Below are positions 43,610 to 54,305 of a stretch of 64,000 nt of DNA, one piece after another (the stretch's first letter is position 1; the number at the start of each line of letters is the position of its first letter). Below the pieces are notes generated by a model. That model was not told the DNA's origin and did not search any database. It saw only the letters and a program-made list of their open reading frames with translations. The stretch is from the NCBI GenBank assembly GCA_964242325.1, contig CAXTCI010000001.1, positions 1 through 64,000 of the forward strand, written 5' to 3'. The position numbers and the translations under genes are program-made. This stretch comes from DASWOJ01 sp964242325 (lineage in GTDB: Bacteria > Pseudomonadota > Alphaproteobacteria > Acetobacterales > Acetobacteraceae).

Positions 43610-44556
43610 CAGGACAGCCGCTCCGCCCGGACGCTGCGCACATAGATCAGCGTCACCAAGAACACGACCACCAGCATCACGGTCGAGATCGCGGCCCCGC
43701 CGCCGAAGTCGAACAGCTCGAACGACAGGCGGTATGCCCAGACCGGGAAGATGTTGCTGGAATCCACGGGACCGCCATGGGTCATGGTCCAGATCAGGTC
43801 GAAGGCCCGCATGGTGTAAACGGTCGAAAGCGCCAACAGCGCATAGATCGTCGGCCGCAGCATCGGCACCGTCAGCGAAAAGAACCGCCGCACCGGCCCG
43901 GCGCCGTCCAGCGCCGCCGCCTCATACATATCCTGCGGCAGCCCGGCGAGCCCCGCCGCCAGCAGGATCATGTTGAACGGCACCCCGAACCAGATGTTGG
44001 CAAGCGTCACGCCGAACAGCGAAGTCGCCGGGTCGGAAAGCCAGTAGATCGGCCCGGACGCCAGCCCAAGGCTGCGCAGCGCATAGTTGATGACCCCGTT
44101 GTCGGAGGCCAGCAGCCACTTCCAAACCGCGCCGATCACCAGCGGCGGAAGTATCCACCCTGCGAGGATAAGGCCGCGAAAGAAGCTCGCCCCCGGGAAC
44201 GGCTGCTGGAAGAACAGCGCCAGCGCCAGGCCGCCCAGGAACTGCAGCGCGACGTTGCCGACCACGAACAGCAGCGTGTTCTGCAGCACGATGGCGAACA
44301 GCGGGTCGCCGATCAGCTTACCGTAGTTGTCCAGGCCGACGAACGGCCGGAACACGGTGCCGATGTTGCCGAGCGTAACCTCCTGCACGCTCATGATCAG
44401 GTTATACAGGACGGGGTAGCCGACAAAGAACATCAGATACAGCGCGCTGAACCCGACCATCACCGGCCAGACCGCCTCGGAGTCGAGCGCACGGTCCCGC
44501 CTGCGCCGTCTCGCGCTCACGCGCGGCGGCGCGTCTGGCCAGGCGTCGGCGGGCAC
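43609..44556 (-). CDS. Carbohydrate ABC transporter permease, MalF/CUT1 type
   Basis: A 315-aa permease with an N-terminal arginine-rich cytoplasmic segment, SALYLMFFVGYPVLYNLIMS as the first TM region, and the EAA-type loop MYEAAALDGAGPVRRFFSLT. It starts immediately after the binding-protein stop (1 bp apart), and its stop shares a base with the next ATG. Confidence 0.92.
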   Translation of the reverse strand: MPADAWPDAPPRVSARRRRRDRALDSEAVWPVMVGFSALYLMFFVGYPVLYNLIMSVQEVTLGNIGTVFRPFVGLDNYGKLIGDPLFAIVLQNTLLFVVGNVALQFLGGLALALFFQQPFPGASFFRGLILAGWILPPLVIGAVWKWLLASDNGVINYALRSLGLASGPIYWLSDPATSLFGVTLANIWFGVPFNMILLAAGLAGLPQDMYEAAALDGAGPVRRFFSLTVPMLRPTIYALLALSTVYTMRAFDLIWTMTHGGPVDSSNIFPVWAYRLSFELFDFGGGAAISTVMLVVVFLVTLIYVRSVRAERLS

Positions 44557-45801
44557 CTACAATCCCACCATGGGCGTCCGGTCGAGAATCGGCGTGATCA
44601 CCCTGGATGCCTTCTGCAGCGCCACCTCAGGCGTGGAGCGGCCCGTCAGCGCTTCCTGCACCGCCGTCTGCACCGCCGCCGAGATATCGGGCCAGCGAGG
44701 ATGCGGCCCGCGCGGCCGGGCCACCTCCATCTGCTTCCGGAAGGTGGCAAACGCCTCCGGAAACGCCGGCTGATCCACCTGCATATCCTTGATCGGCGCC
44801 AGGCGGCCGCCGGTCCAAGCTTGCTGCATCTGGGCAGGTTCGGACATGAACTCGATCACCTTGAACGCCGCCGCCACGTTGCGGGCGCCCTTCGGCACGC
44901 CCCACACATAGCCGCCCAGCGCCGACGCCTCGATCTCCTTGCCCTCACGATGCGGCAGGGTCGCGACGCGCCAGTTGAACTTGACCTCCTTCATGCGCTG
45001 CAGCTCCCAAGGGCCGCTCACCACCATCGCCGACCCGCCGGCCAGCCACGAGCTGGTCATCTCGAACTGCCGCTTCACCAGGACGTCGCGGGACGCCTGG
45101 CCCTTACCCACGAAATCCGTCCAAAGCTGCAGCGCCGCCGCCGCGTCCGGCGAGGTCAGCGTCTTCAGGTTCGCGCCGGACTGCTGCAGGAACGGCAGGA
45201 ACTGGAACGTCCCTTCCTCGCTCTGCACCGCGCAGAACGCCATGCCGAACACGTTGTGCTCCTTGTCCGTCAGCACCTCCGCCGCATGCCGCAGCTCCGC
45301 CCAGGTCCGAGGCGGCTGGTCGGGATCAAGCCCGCGCGCCCGAAACATATCGGCGTTGTAATACAGCGCGAGCGTGTTGGCCTCGCCCGGCACGGCATAC
45401 TGCTTGCCGTCCCACAGCGTCGTCGCCCAGCTTCCCGGATAATACTCTCCGGGCTTGATGACGCCGGACGCCTTGACCAGTGCCGACAGGTCCTCCAGCG
45501 CCCCCTGGGTCGCAAAGCTGGCGACGTTGGGATTATCAACCGTAATCAGGTCCGGCACGTCGCCGGTCGCGATGCCTTTGATGAGCTGCTGCGACAACTG
45601 CCCGAACGGCACGAACTTCTGGTCAATTGGCAGGTCGGCGTGGGCGTCGTTCCACCGCTTGATGTTCTTGAGGCCGGGTTCGGTTTCCGCGCCGAAGATG
45701 TGCCACATCGTCACCGGCTCGGCCGCCGCCGCCCGCCGCGCACCGCCCAGCAGCGCCAGCGTGCCCAAGGCCATGCCCTGCTTCAAAAAATCCCGTCTCA
45801 T
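44557..45801 (-). CDS. Carbohydrate ABC transporter substrate-binding protein (SBP_bac_1)
   Basis: A 414-aa protein with a twin-arginine-like signal (MRRDFLKQGMALGTLALLGG, then AAAAE). The mature chain has the family-1 binding-protein stretches: DVPDLITVDNPNVASFATQG, YAVPGEANTLALYYNADMF, GSAMVVSGPWEL and LGGYVWGVPKGARN. It should deliver a sugar or sugar derivative to the CUT1 permeases. Located between the ATPase and permease genes of the unit. Confidence 0.92.
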   Translation of the reverse strand: MRRDFLKQGMALGTLALLGGARRAAAAEPVTMWHIFGAETEPGLKNIKRWNDAHADLPIDQKFVPFGQLSQQLIKGIATGDVPDLITVDNPNVASFATQGALEDLSALVKASGVIKPGEYYPGSWATTLWDGKQYAVPGEANTLALYYNADMFRARGLDPDQPPRTWAELRHAAEVLTDKEHNVFGMAFCAVQSEEGTFQFLPFLQQSGANLKTLTSPDAAAALQLWTDFVGKGQASRDVLVKRQFEMTSSWLAGGSAMVVSGPWELQRMKEVKFNWRVATLPHREGKEIEASALGGYVWGVPKGARNVAAAFKVIEFMSEPAQMQQAWTGGRLAPIKDMQVDQPAFPEAFATFRKQMEVARPRGPHPRWPDISAAVQTAVQEALTGRSTPEVALQKASRVITPILDRTPMVGL

Positions 45802-45855
45802 GGTCGTCCCCCCGTTTGCCGCCGTCGTTCGCAGCGGTCATTTTCAGCGTCGTTT

Positions 45856-46911
<1,056 letters not shown>

Positions 46912-46936
46912 GACGCGCCCCCACCGCACACGACGG

Positions 46937-47971
46937 TCACGTCAGGTTGTCCCGAATGAAGATGTCAATCCGGATGCGCTCCTGATCCGGCATCAACGGC
47001 TGCTTCAAGCAGTGCGCCAACAGCACCCGGGCTGCGGAACGTACCTCATGTCCCGCATCCTGGTTAATGCAGGCGTCCATGATCCCCCGCACCAGGAACC
47101 GGCGCGTATGCGGCGTCAGCTCATGGCCGATGTAGACGACATCCTGCGCCCGCCCGCTCGCCTCGATGGCGGCGGCGACCCCGCGGTTGCCGGCGCCGAT
47201 GTTGTAGATCCCGGCCAGGTCCGGTATCGCCAGCAGCTCGCCGGTGATCGCCTGGTTCAGCGCCTCGTCATCCCGGCCCTCCCGGACCGGCAGCACCGTC
47301 AGCCCGGGATACTCGGCCCGGATGACCTGCAAGAAGCCGAACCGCCGCTCCGCATGGTCGCGCAGCGCCAGCGACCCGGCGATCAGGCCCACCGTACCAG
47401 CCCGCCCAGCCAAGAACCGTCCCATCAGGCTGCCTGCCGTCCGCCCAGCCGCCGCATTGTCAATGCCGACATAGCGCAGCCGCCGCGCGGCAGGCGCATC
47501 CGACACCAGCGTCACCACGGCGACACCCAGGCTGGCAAGCTCGTCCAGGGCAGCGCGCACGCGCGGGTGATCCAGCGCCACGGTCGCCACGCCCTGATAC
47601 CGGGTGCCGAGGCCTTCGAGGCGCGATGCCAGGGCGACCGGATCAAACACGTCCACCATCACGGTTTCGATGTAGGCGCGCTGCGGCGCCAGCCACTCCG
47701 CGGTCAGCCGGACCTGCTCGGACAGCAGCTCGACGAAGCTGGTGGCGCCGACCGGCAGGACGAAGCAGAACAGGAACGCCTGGTTGCGGGACAGGCGGGC
47801 GGCAATCGGGTCGGGGCGGTAATTCAGCTTGGAAATCGCCGCCTCGACGCGGCTGAGCGTCCGGCTGTGCACCCCGGGACGCCCGTTGATGGCGCGGTCC
47901 ACCGTGGCGATGGACACGCGGGCTTCCCGTGCGACGTCTTCCAAAGTCACTCTTTCGGCGACCGATCCCAT
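46937..47971 (-). CDS. LacI family transcriptional regulator
   Basis: A 344-aa regulator with the N-terminal HTH VTLEDVAREARVSIATVDRA followed by the hinge RPDPIAARLSRN, and a C-terminal periplasmic-binding-protein-like sensor (about 60-335). It is first in the minus-strand unit and most likely controls the importer and the downstream sugar enzymes. A 5-bp inverted repeat (CCGCG, TTGAT, CGCGG, 48020-48034) lies upstream and could be part of an operator. Confidence 0.93.
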   Translation of the reverse strand: MGSVAERVTLEDVAREARVSIATVDRAINGRPGVHSRTLSRVEAAISKLNYRPDPIAARLSRNQAFLFCFVLPVGATSFVELLSEQVRLTAEWLAPQRAYIETVMVDVFDPVALASRLEGLGTRYQGVATVALDHPRVRAALDELASLGVAVVTLVSDAPAARRLRYVGIDNAAAGRTAGSLMGRFLAGRAGTVGLIAGSLALRDHAERRFGFLQVIRAEYPGLTVLPVREGRDDEALNQAITGELLAIPDLAGIYNIGAGNRGVAAAIEASGRAQDVVYIGHELTPHTRRFLVRGIMDACINQDAGHEVRSAARVLLAHCLKQPLMPDQERIRIDIFIRDNLT

Positions 47972-48334
47972 GGTGCAGCCATCGCATCAAAATCTGAGGG
48001 CCGCAAGTCAAAGTTGCCCCCGCGTTGATCGCGGTGCCCGCATCAGGCCGGAGCTATGGCCCTTGCCCCCCGGCACCGCTAAATCCAGCTACGCCCCTCG
48101 CAACACCAGATGCCCGGGAACAACGGCCAGTTCTCCTAATGAGCGCCCATCAGGGTCGGCCTTCCCTGCTTGGCGCAAGAGCGTCGAGCTACCGCTGCTT
48201 GTGCACGGGTCAAATGCGAAGCAGGCCCGTCCGCCCGGCTACAACCACAGGCCCCCATGTGACAGGCCGCGCAAGCCTGTTTAGCTAACCCCCGCCGGCC
48301 AGCGCGCCGCAGCCGTCCATCCACCGGAGACGCC
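47972..48334. other. Divergent intergenic region with an R3 repeat
   Basis: This 363-bp gap separates the LacI regulator from the carboxylate-amine ligase. Near the ligase end lies an R3 copy (see 48219-48286). The rest holds the presumed lacI-unit promoter; no gene is visible. Confidence 0.4.
48219..48286 (+). repeat. R3 repeat, hairpin block, copy C
   Basis: The outer arms are AAGCAGG (48219-48225) and CCTGTTT (48276-48282). TGTGACAGGCCGCGCAAG and the following CCTGTTTAGC-type end match copy B at 52776-52806 with few changes. A related CCTGCTTGGC occurs at 48164-48173. Confidence 0.55.
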
Positions 48335-49465
48335 ATGAACCAGACCTACCAGTTCGGCATCGAGGAGGAGTACTTCCTCGCGGACGCCAAGACCCGCGGC
48401 ACCCCCCGGCGCACCGTCAAGGCGTTCCACGAAGACGCCCACACGCGCCTGCCGCAGGCGGAGCGCGAGCTGCTGCAATCGCAGATCGAGGTTTCCACGC
48501 CGCCCTCGACCAGCTTCGCCGAGGCGCGCGAAACCCTGGCCGGGCTGCGGTCCGGCCTCGCCGAGGTCGGGCAGTCGCATGGCATCCTGGTGCTCGCCGC
48601 CGGCACCCACCCCGTCGCCCGCTGGACCCGCCAGACCAACACGCAGAAGGACCGGTATGAGAAGCTGATAGACGAGCTGCGCATGCTGGGCCGGCGCAAC
48701 GTGGTCTGCGGCATGCACGTCCACGTCGAGGTGCCCCGGCCCGAAATGCGCGTGGACCTCATGAACCGCCTGCTGCCCTACATGCCGCTGCTGCTGGCGC
48801 TGTCCACCTCCTCGCCGTTCTGGCAAGGGCGCAACACCGGGCTGGCCGCCTACCGCATGTCCGCCTTCGGCGAGATGCCCCGCACCGGCCTGCCGGACCT
48901 GTTCGCCAGCATGGGAGAGTATGAACGCTACGTGCACGTCATGACCCAGGCCGGGGCAATTGCCGATGCGACCTTCCTGTGGTGGACGCTGCGCCCCTCG
49001 ATCCGCTACCCGACGCTGGAGCTGCGCGTCTCCGATAGCTGCACCCGCCTGGACGACACGCTGGCCATCGCCGCCCTGTATCGCTGCCTCGTCCGCCTGG
49101 CCGACCGGCGGCCGGACCTGAACCGCGGCCTGACCGGCGCGTCGCGGGCCATCGCCGCCGAGAACATGTGGCGCGCCCAGCGCGACGGGGTGCGCGCGGA
49201 GATCATCGAGGAGGAACCCGGCAAGGCCACGCCGTTCCACGCCTACCTCGACGCCACGCTCGCCCTCGTGGCCGAAGATGCGCATGCCTTGGGGTGCGAG
49301 TCGGAGGTGGCTAGGCTGCGCGGCCTCATGGCCGAGGGCACGAGCGCCGACCGCCAGCTTGCCGTCTTCGCCGATGCCCGCGCGCGCGGCCTTGCCGAGC
49401 GCGACGCCCTCGGCGCCGTCGTGGACTGGCTTGCCGAGACAACGGCTGGACGGCACGCGTCCTGA
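48335..49465 (+). CDS. Carboxylate-amine ligase (GCS2 / YbdK family)
   Basis: A 376-aa enzyme of the type-2 glutamate-cysteine ligase family. FGIEEEYFLAD at the N-terminus supplies the Mg-binding glutamates, and CGMHVHVEVPRPEMRVDLMN, then PTLELRVSDSCTRLDDT, complete the active-site pattern. YbdK-type proteins form an amide bond with ATP, but many have weak glutathione activity. The gene stands alone with its own upstream R3 element. Confidence 0.9.
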   Translation: MNQTYQFGIEEEYFLADAKTRGTPRRTVKAFHEDAHTRLPQAERELLQSQIEVSTPPSTSFAEARETLAGLRSGLAEVGQSHGILVLAAGTHPVARWTRQTNTQKDRYEKLIDELRMLGRRNVVCGMHVHVEVPRPEMRVDLMNRLLPYMPLLLALSTSSPFWQGRNTGLAAYRMSAFGEMPRTGLPDLFASMGEYERYVHVMTQAGAIADATFLWWTLRPSIRYPTLELRVSDSCTRLDDTLAIAALYRCLVRLADRRPDLNRGLTGASRAIAAENMWRAQRDGVRAEIIEEEPGKATPFHAYLDATLALVAEDAHALGCESEVARLRGLMAEGTSADRQLAVFADARARGLAERDALGAVVDWLAETTAGRHAS

Positions 49466-49581
49466 TCGCCGCCGGGCGGGGACAGCCGGACCGGCGCCCT
49501 CCCATGATGCCAACCAACGTCGCACCGCAGCGGCCAACGTGTTACGGCATGTCGCCCCATGGTCCCAAGGAGGAAAACGCG

Positions 49582-49776
49582 ATGGACGAAGACAACTTCA
49601 ACATGGCGCTGCGCAAGTTCCTCAAGGAGGTCGGCGTGACCTCGCAGCGTGAAATCGAGAAGGTGGTGCGCGACCATGCGGGGCAGGGCGATGCGCTCCG
49701 GCTGCGCATGGTGCTCACCTCGCCGGACGCCCCGGCGCTGAACCACGTGGTCGAGCAAACCATCCCGCTCACCTGA
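49582..49776 (+). CDS. DUF6494 family small protein
   Basis: A 64-aa acidic protein is read from the ATG at 49582, with a strong AAGGAGG site 9 bp upstream. The pattern DNFNMALRKFLKEVGVTSQR, followed by EIEKVVRDH, fits the DUF6494 family of short cytoplasmic proteins. Function is unknown. It is not coupled to a neighbour. Confidence 0.75.
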   Translation: MDEDNFNMALRKFLKEVGVTSQREIEKVVRDHAGQGDALRLRMVLTSPDAPALNHVVEQTIPLT

Positions 49777-50020
49777 ATTGGGGCACGGGCGGCCCTGCCC
49801 GTTTCAAAGGGACTGTCACCGCAGCGAGGGAGGACCATCACCGCGGCGGTCGCGACCGTCCCACAGGCGAATCCGGCATCTCCCTCCGCCTGCGCCGCCG
49901 CAACCTGTGATGCCCTGCCAGGCCCATCCAACGTGGCATCGCCCGAGCCCGGCATCGCCCCCACCTGGCATCCCACACCTGCCTTGCCCATGTTTCGCCG
50001 CATCCACCCCGGAGGACGTC

Positions 50021-51499
50021 ATGCTGAACCAGATTGCGACCCTGCCGCTGCGCGACCCAAGCCTGCTCCGCCAGGCCTGCTGCATAGACGGCCGCTGGGT
50101 CGAGGCCGATGACGGCGCAACGCTCACCGTCCGCAATCCCGCCACCGGCGAAACCGTCGGCACCGTCCCCGCCCTGGGCGCCGCGGAAACCCGCCGCGCC
50201 ATAGACGCCGCCAACCGCGCCCTGCCGGCCTGGCGCCGCATGCTGGCCAAGGACCGCGCCATCATCCTGCGCCGCCTGTTCGCCCTGATGATCGAGAACC
50301 AGGACGACCTCGCCGTCATCATGACCGCCGAGCAGGGCAAGCCGCTGTCCGAATCCCGCGGCGAGATCGCCTACGCCGCCAGCTTCATCGAGTGGTTTGC
50401 CGAGGAAGGCAAGCGCATCTACGGCGACACCATCCCCCCCAACGCCCCAGGCCGCCGCATCATCGTCACCAAGGAGCCGATCGGCGTCTTTGCCGCCATC
50501 ACCCCCTGGAACTTCCCCGCGGCGATGATCACCCGCAAGGTCGGCCCCGGCTGGGCCGCCGGCTGCACCGGCGTCGTCCGCCCGGCAAGCCAAACCCCAT
50601 TCTCCGCCCTAGCCATCGCCGTCCTTGCCGAGCGCGCCGGCATGCCGCCCGGCGTTTGCAACGTCATCACCGGCCCCAGCGGCCCCATCGGCGCTGAGCT
50701 GACCGGCAGCCCCATCGTCCGCAAGCTGACCTTCACCGGCAGCACCGAGGTCGGCGCCAAGCTGCTGGCCCAGTGCGCCCCCACCATCAAGAAGACCAGC
50801 ATGGAGCTAGGCGGCAACGCCCCCTTCATCGTGTTCGACGACGCCGACCTGGACGCGGCGGTCGTCGGCGCCATCGCCAGTAAGTTCCGCAACGCCGGGC
50901 AAACCTGCGTCTGCGCCAACCGGCTGCTGGTGCAGGAGGGAGTCTACGAAGCCTTCACCGCCAAGCTGCGCACCGCCGTCGAGGCGCTCCAGGTCGGCAA
51001 CGGCATGGACCCCGGCGTGACCCAAGGCCCGATGATCAACATGGAAGCGGTCGAAAAGGTCGAGGCCCACATCAAGGACGCCGCCGGCCGCGGCGCGCAC
51101 GTCATCACCGGCGGCGCCCGGCACCCCTTGGGCGGCACCTTCTTCCAGCCCACCATCCTGACCGAGGTGCCGCGCGAGGCCGACATCTTCCGCGAGGAAA
51201 CCTTCGGCCCCGCCGCCGCCCTGTTCCGCTTCAAGGACGAGGCCGAGGCGGTCGAGATGGCCAACGACACCGAGTTCGGCCTGGCCGCCTACTTCTACAG
51301 CCGAGACGTCGGTCGCATCTTCCGCGTGGCCGAGGGCCTGGAATACGGCATCATCGGCATCAACGAGGGCATCATCTCGACGGAGGTGGCGCCGTTCGGC
51401 GGCATGAAGAGCAGCGGCCTCGGCCGCGAAGGCTCCAAGTATGGGATCGAGGACTACCTGGAAGTGAAGTACCTGGCGCTCGGCGGCATCGGCGGCTGA
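50021..51499 (+). CDS. Aldehyde dehydrogenase, succinate-semialdehyde dehydrogenase-like
   Basis: A 492-aa enzyme is read from the ATG at 50021, with GGAGG upstream. Catalytic residues are Asn164 (TPWNFP), Glu262 (MELGGNAPF) and Cys296 (NAGQTCVC), and EEGKRIYGDTIP and the EVAPFGGMKSSGLGREG tail match GabD-type succinate-semialdehyde dehydrogenases. The nucleotide-binding region is unusual: the canonical PALAAGCTVVLKPA is PGWAAGCTGVVRPA, so the near-invariant lysine is Arg187. Oxidation of a short semialdehyde is likely; cofactor preference may differ from relatives. Confidence 0.9.
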   Translation: MLNQIATLPLRDPSLLRQACCIDGRWVEADDGATLTVRNPATGETVGTVPALGAAETRRAIDAANRALPAWRRMLAKDRAIILRRLFALMIENQDDLAVIMTAEQGKPLSESRGEIAYAASFIEWFAEEGKRIYGDTIPPNAPGRRIIVTKEPIGVFAAITPWNFPAAMITRKVGPGWAAGCTGVVRPASQTPFSALAIAVLAERAGMPPGVCNVITGPSGPIGAELTGSPIVRKLTFTGSTEVGAKLLAQCAPTIKKTSMELGGNAPFIVFDDADLDAAVVGAIASKFRNAGQTCVCANRLLVQEGVYEAFTAKLRTAVEALQVGNGMDPGVTQGPMINMEAVEKVEAHIKDAAGRGAHVITGGARHPLGGTFFQPTILTEVPREADIFREETFGPAAALFRFKDEAEAVEMANDTEFGLAAYFYSRDVGRIFRVAEGLEYGIIGINEGIISTEVAPFGGMKSSGLGREGSKYGIEDYLEVKYLALGGIGG

Positions 51500-51608
51500 T
51501 CGTCGTTTCAACGTTGCTCTAGCACAGCGGCGCCGGACGGGGAGGGGGTAGCACCCCGCCCCGTCCGGACCGCATGGAGCGGCCCCGTCTAGGAGCCGTG
51601 CCGCACCC

Positions 51609-52535
51609 TCAACGCCCCCGCCGCTGCAACGACAGCAAGTATAACCCCGCCGCAATCACCACCACCCCGCCGATCATCGTCCAACGGTCCGGCACCTCCC
51701 CGAATACCACCCCGCCCAGCACCGCCGCCCACAGCAGTTGCGCGTAGCCGAACGGCGACAGCAGCGACGCCGGCGCCCGCCGGTGCGCCAAAATCAGCAG
51801 CCAGTGCCCAAGCGAAGCCAGCGTCCCCATCGCCAGCGTCACCCCCCAGCCCAGCAAGGTCGCCGGCGGCTGCCACGTGAACGGCAGCACCGGCAACGCC
51901 ACCGCCGCACCCACCATGCCGGTATAGAACATCGTCGTCCGAGTGCTGTCCCGCCCCGCCAGGAACCGCGTCGCCACCACATACAGCGCGTTCGACCCGG
52001 CGGTCCCCAGCGCCAGCACGCTCGCCAACTGCATCCCGGCCCCCGGACGGGTGATGACCAGCACGCCGCCGAACCCCGCCAACACCGCCACTGCCCCGCG
52101 CGGTCCGATCCACTCCCCCAGCAGCGGCCCGGCGATCACCGCCACGATCAACGGCGCGACAAAGGTGATTGCCGCCGCCTGCGTCATCGGCAGCGCCTGG
52201 TAGGCGTACATGGAGGTCACGGTGGCGATGATCAGGAACCCCGCCCGCGTCACCTGCAGCACCGGGCTGCGGCTGCGCGGCAGCCCGGCGCGGCCCCAAG
52301 GATTGATGAACAGCCCAACCAGCACAAAACTGAGGACATAGCGCACCGCCGCCGTTCCCACGGGATCGCCCGTCTGGTTCAGCCACTTGCCCGTAGTGTC
52401 CAACGCCGCGAACGCCGCAGCAGCGCCCAGCATCAGGGCGATGCCCGCCAGCGCCCGCGTCGCCGTGTCGTCCAGCGCAGCCGCAACGCCGGCCTCAATG
52501 GGGATCGGGATGTCCACGGTGCTGCTGTCCGGCAT
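51609..52535 (-). CDS. DMT/EamA family transporter
   Basis: A 308-aa membrane protein with about ten TM helices in two EamA repeats (the first from about 35, the second from about 170). Typical stretches are MYAYQALPMTQAAAITFVAP in the first and LLSPFGYAQLLWAAVLGGVV in the second. The family exports amino acids, metabolites or drugs; the substrate is unknown. The ATG at 52533-52535 starts a hydrophilic 30-residue leader. It is convergent with the aldehyde dehydrogenase. Confidence 0.87.
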   Translation of the reverse strand: MPDSSTVDIPIPIEAGVAAALDDTATRALAGIALMLGAAAAFAALDTTGKWLNQTGDPVGTAAVRYVLSFVLVGLFINPWGRAGLPRSRSPVLQVTRAGFLIIATVTSMYAYQALPMTQAAAITFVAPLIVAVIAGPLLGEWIGPRGAVAVLAGFGGVLVITRPGAGMQLASVLALGTAGSNALYVVATRFLAGRDSTRTTMFYTGMVGAAVALPVLPFTWQPPATLLGWGVTLAMGTLASLGHWLLILAHRRAPASLLSPFGYAQLLWAAVLGGVVFGEVPDRWTMIGGVVVIAAGLYLLSLQRRGR

Positions 52536-52886
52536 GCGGCGTCTCCTGCGCCATCCCGGCGCGGATGGTGCGGAGCCGGCACGATAGCGGGCCAAGGACC
52601 GGGCAGGCAAGCAAGACCCCGGCATCCCCGCCGATATCACCACGTTCCGCCCGGGCTGACCTCCGCTACGCCCTCCACCTCAAGCAAACCTCTGGAGGCT
52701 GGCTCACAGACGAAAAGCCAAGCAGGCCTACCCGGCCCGTAACACAGATGGCCCGGCATGGCCGCAGGTCATCTGTGTGACAGGACGCGCAACCCTGCTT
52801 AGCATAACGAGACCGCCGGGGTAGGACAGGCTGCAAATCCCACCCCATATCAGCATCCGGCAGCATCAATCAGGGACGGCGTCACG
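52536..52886. other. Divergent intergenic region with a complete R3 repeat
   Basis: This 351-bp gap lies between the DMT transporter and glutathione reductase. Most of 52682-52806 is R3 copy B; no gene is visible. Promoters of both flanking genes should also lie here. Confidence 0.4.
52682..52806 (+). repeat. R3 repeat, complete copy B
   Basis: The left block 52682-52726 matches 2688-2732 at 39 of 45 positions. A hairpin block follows: outer arms AAGCAGG (52720-52726) and CCTGCTT (52794-52800) enclose a perfect inner stem ACACAGATG (52742-52750) and CATCTGTGT (52770-52778). The end TGTGACAGGACGCGCAA is shared with copy C at 48 kb. Confidence 0.65.
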
Positions 52887-54305
52887 ATGGCCCCCAAGGC
52901 ACACGACTCCACATACGACTACGACCTGTTCGTCATCGGCGGCGGCTCCGGCGGAGTGCGCTGCGCCCGCATCGCCGCCGGGCACGGCGCCCGGGTCGGC
53001 ATCGCCGAGGCCGCGCACTGGGGCGGCACCTGCGTCAACGTCGGCTGCGTGCCCAAGAAGATCATGGTCCAGGCCAGCGAGTATGCCCGGCACGCCGCCG
53101 ACGCCGCCGGCTTCGGCTGGCATCCCGCACCTGGCAACAACGGGCGCATGCTGCACGACTGGCCCGCCTTCATCGCCAAGAAGGACGCTGAGATCTTGCG
53201 CCTGAACGGCATCTACGTCCGCATGTTGGAAGGCTCCGGCGTCGTCCTGCATCACGCCCGCGCCGTGTTCACCGGCCCGCACACCCTGGACATCGGCGGC
53301 CAGACCGTCACCGCGGAGCGCATCGTGATCGCCGTCGGCGGCTATCCCAGCATCGAGCCGCGCATCGAGGGCATGGAACTAGGCATCACCTCCGACCAGG
53401 CGTTCCACCTGGCGTCCATGCCGCGCCGGGTGCTGATGGTCGGCGGCGGCTACATCGGCATGGAGTTCGCCGGCATCTTCCACGGCCTTGGCGCCCAGGT
53501 GGACGTGGCCTACCGCCAGCCGCTACCCCTGCGCGGTTTCGACGGCGAGCTGCGCGAAGCCCTGGCAACCGCCGTCACCGAGCAGGGCGTGCGCCTGCAC
53601 CCCAGCCAGACCGTCCACAAGGTCGAGGACGCCGGCGGCGGCTCCCGGCGCGTCACCCTCACCAGCGGCCACGTGGTCGAGGCCGACCTGGTGTTCTTCG
53701 CCGTCGGCCGCGCCCCCAAGACCGCCGGCCTGGGACTGGAACACGCCGGCGTCGCCCTGGACGCCAAGGGCGCCGTGACCGTGGACGCCGAGAACGCCAC
53801 CAGCCAGCCCCACATCTTCGCCATCGGCGACGTCAGCAACAAGCTGAACCTGACCCCCGTCGCCATCGCCGAGGGCCACCACCTCGCCGACCGTCTGTTC
53901 GGCCCCGGCCGCCCCCGCACCTGGGCGCTGGACCCCGTCGCGACCGCCGTGTTCAGCTTCCCACCCTTGGCCACCGTGGGCCTGACCGAGGAGCAGGCCG
54001 CCGAGCGTGGCCCGGTGGACATCTACACCGCCCACTTCCGCCCGATGCGCCACGTCATGTCCGGCCGCACCGGCAGGACCTTCATGAAAATGATCGTGGA
54101 CCAGCCGACCCAACGCGTCCTGGGCGTCCACATCTTGGGCGACGACGCGCCCGAGATGATGCAAGGCATCGGCGTAGCCCTCGTCGCCGGCGCCACCAAG
54201 CAAGACTTCGACCGCACCATCGGCATCCACCCCACCAGCGCCGAGGAGCTGGTAACCATGCGTACCCCAACCCGAACCGCCGGCGTCCGCCAAGCCGCCG
54301 AATAA
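52887..54305 (+). CDS. gor: Glutathione-disulfide reductase
   Basis: A 472-aa flavoenzyme of the pyridine nucleotide-disulfide reductase family, keeping glutathione reduced with NADPH. FAD-binding LFVIGGGSGGVRCAR, the redox pair Cys49/Cys54 in GGTCVNVGCVPKK, NADPH-domain GGGYIGMEFAGIFHGLG, and the C-terminal histidine in GIHPTSAEEL are all present. The length matches Gor. It is followed by an R2 repeat. Confidence 0.94.
   Translation: MAPKAHDSTYDYDLFVIGGGSGGVRCARIAAGHGARVGIAEAAHWGGTCVNVGCVPKKIMVQASEYARHAADAAGFGWHPAPGNNGRMLHDWPAFIAKKDAEILRLNGIYVRMLEGSGVVLHHARAVFTGPHTLDIGGQTVTAERIVIAVGGYPSIEPRIEGMELGITSDQAFHLASMPRRVLMVGGGYIGMEFAGIFHGLGAQVDVAYRQPLPLRGFDGELREALATAVTEQGVRLHPSQTVHKVEDAGGGSRRVTLTSGHVVEADLVFFAVGRAPKTAGLGLEHAGVALDAKGAVTVDAENATSQPHIFAIGDVSNKLNLTPVAIAEGHHLADRLFGPGRPRTWALDPVATAVFSFPPLATVGLTEEQAAERGPVDIYTAHFRPMRHVMSGRTGRTFMKMIVDQPTQRVLGVHILGDDAPEMMQGIGVALVAGATKQDFDRTIGIHPTSAEELVTMRTPTRTAGVRQAAE

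Noticed and set aside
48020..48034. CCGCG-TTGAT-CGCGG as the LacI operator
   Set aside because: A 5-bp stem in a GC-rich genome is common by chance and lacks the usual central CG-containing LacI-type half-sites; kept only as a remark in the regulator entry.
52666..52869. CxxCH (haem c-like) motifs CASCH and CAACH in minus-strand readings of R3 copies at 52.8 and 48.3 kb
   Set aside because: They arise because the same repeat block is read in the same frame. The surrounding frames have no signal peptide or conserved sequence, so a cytochrome is not supported.
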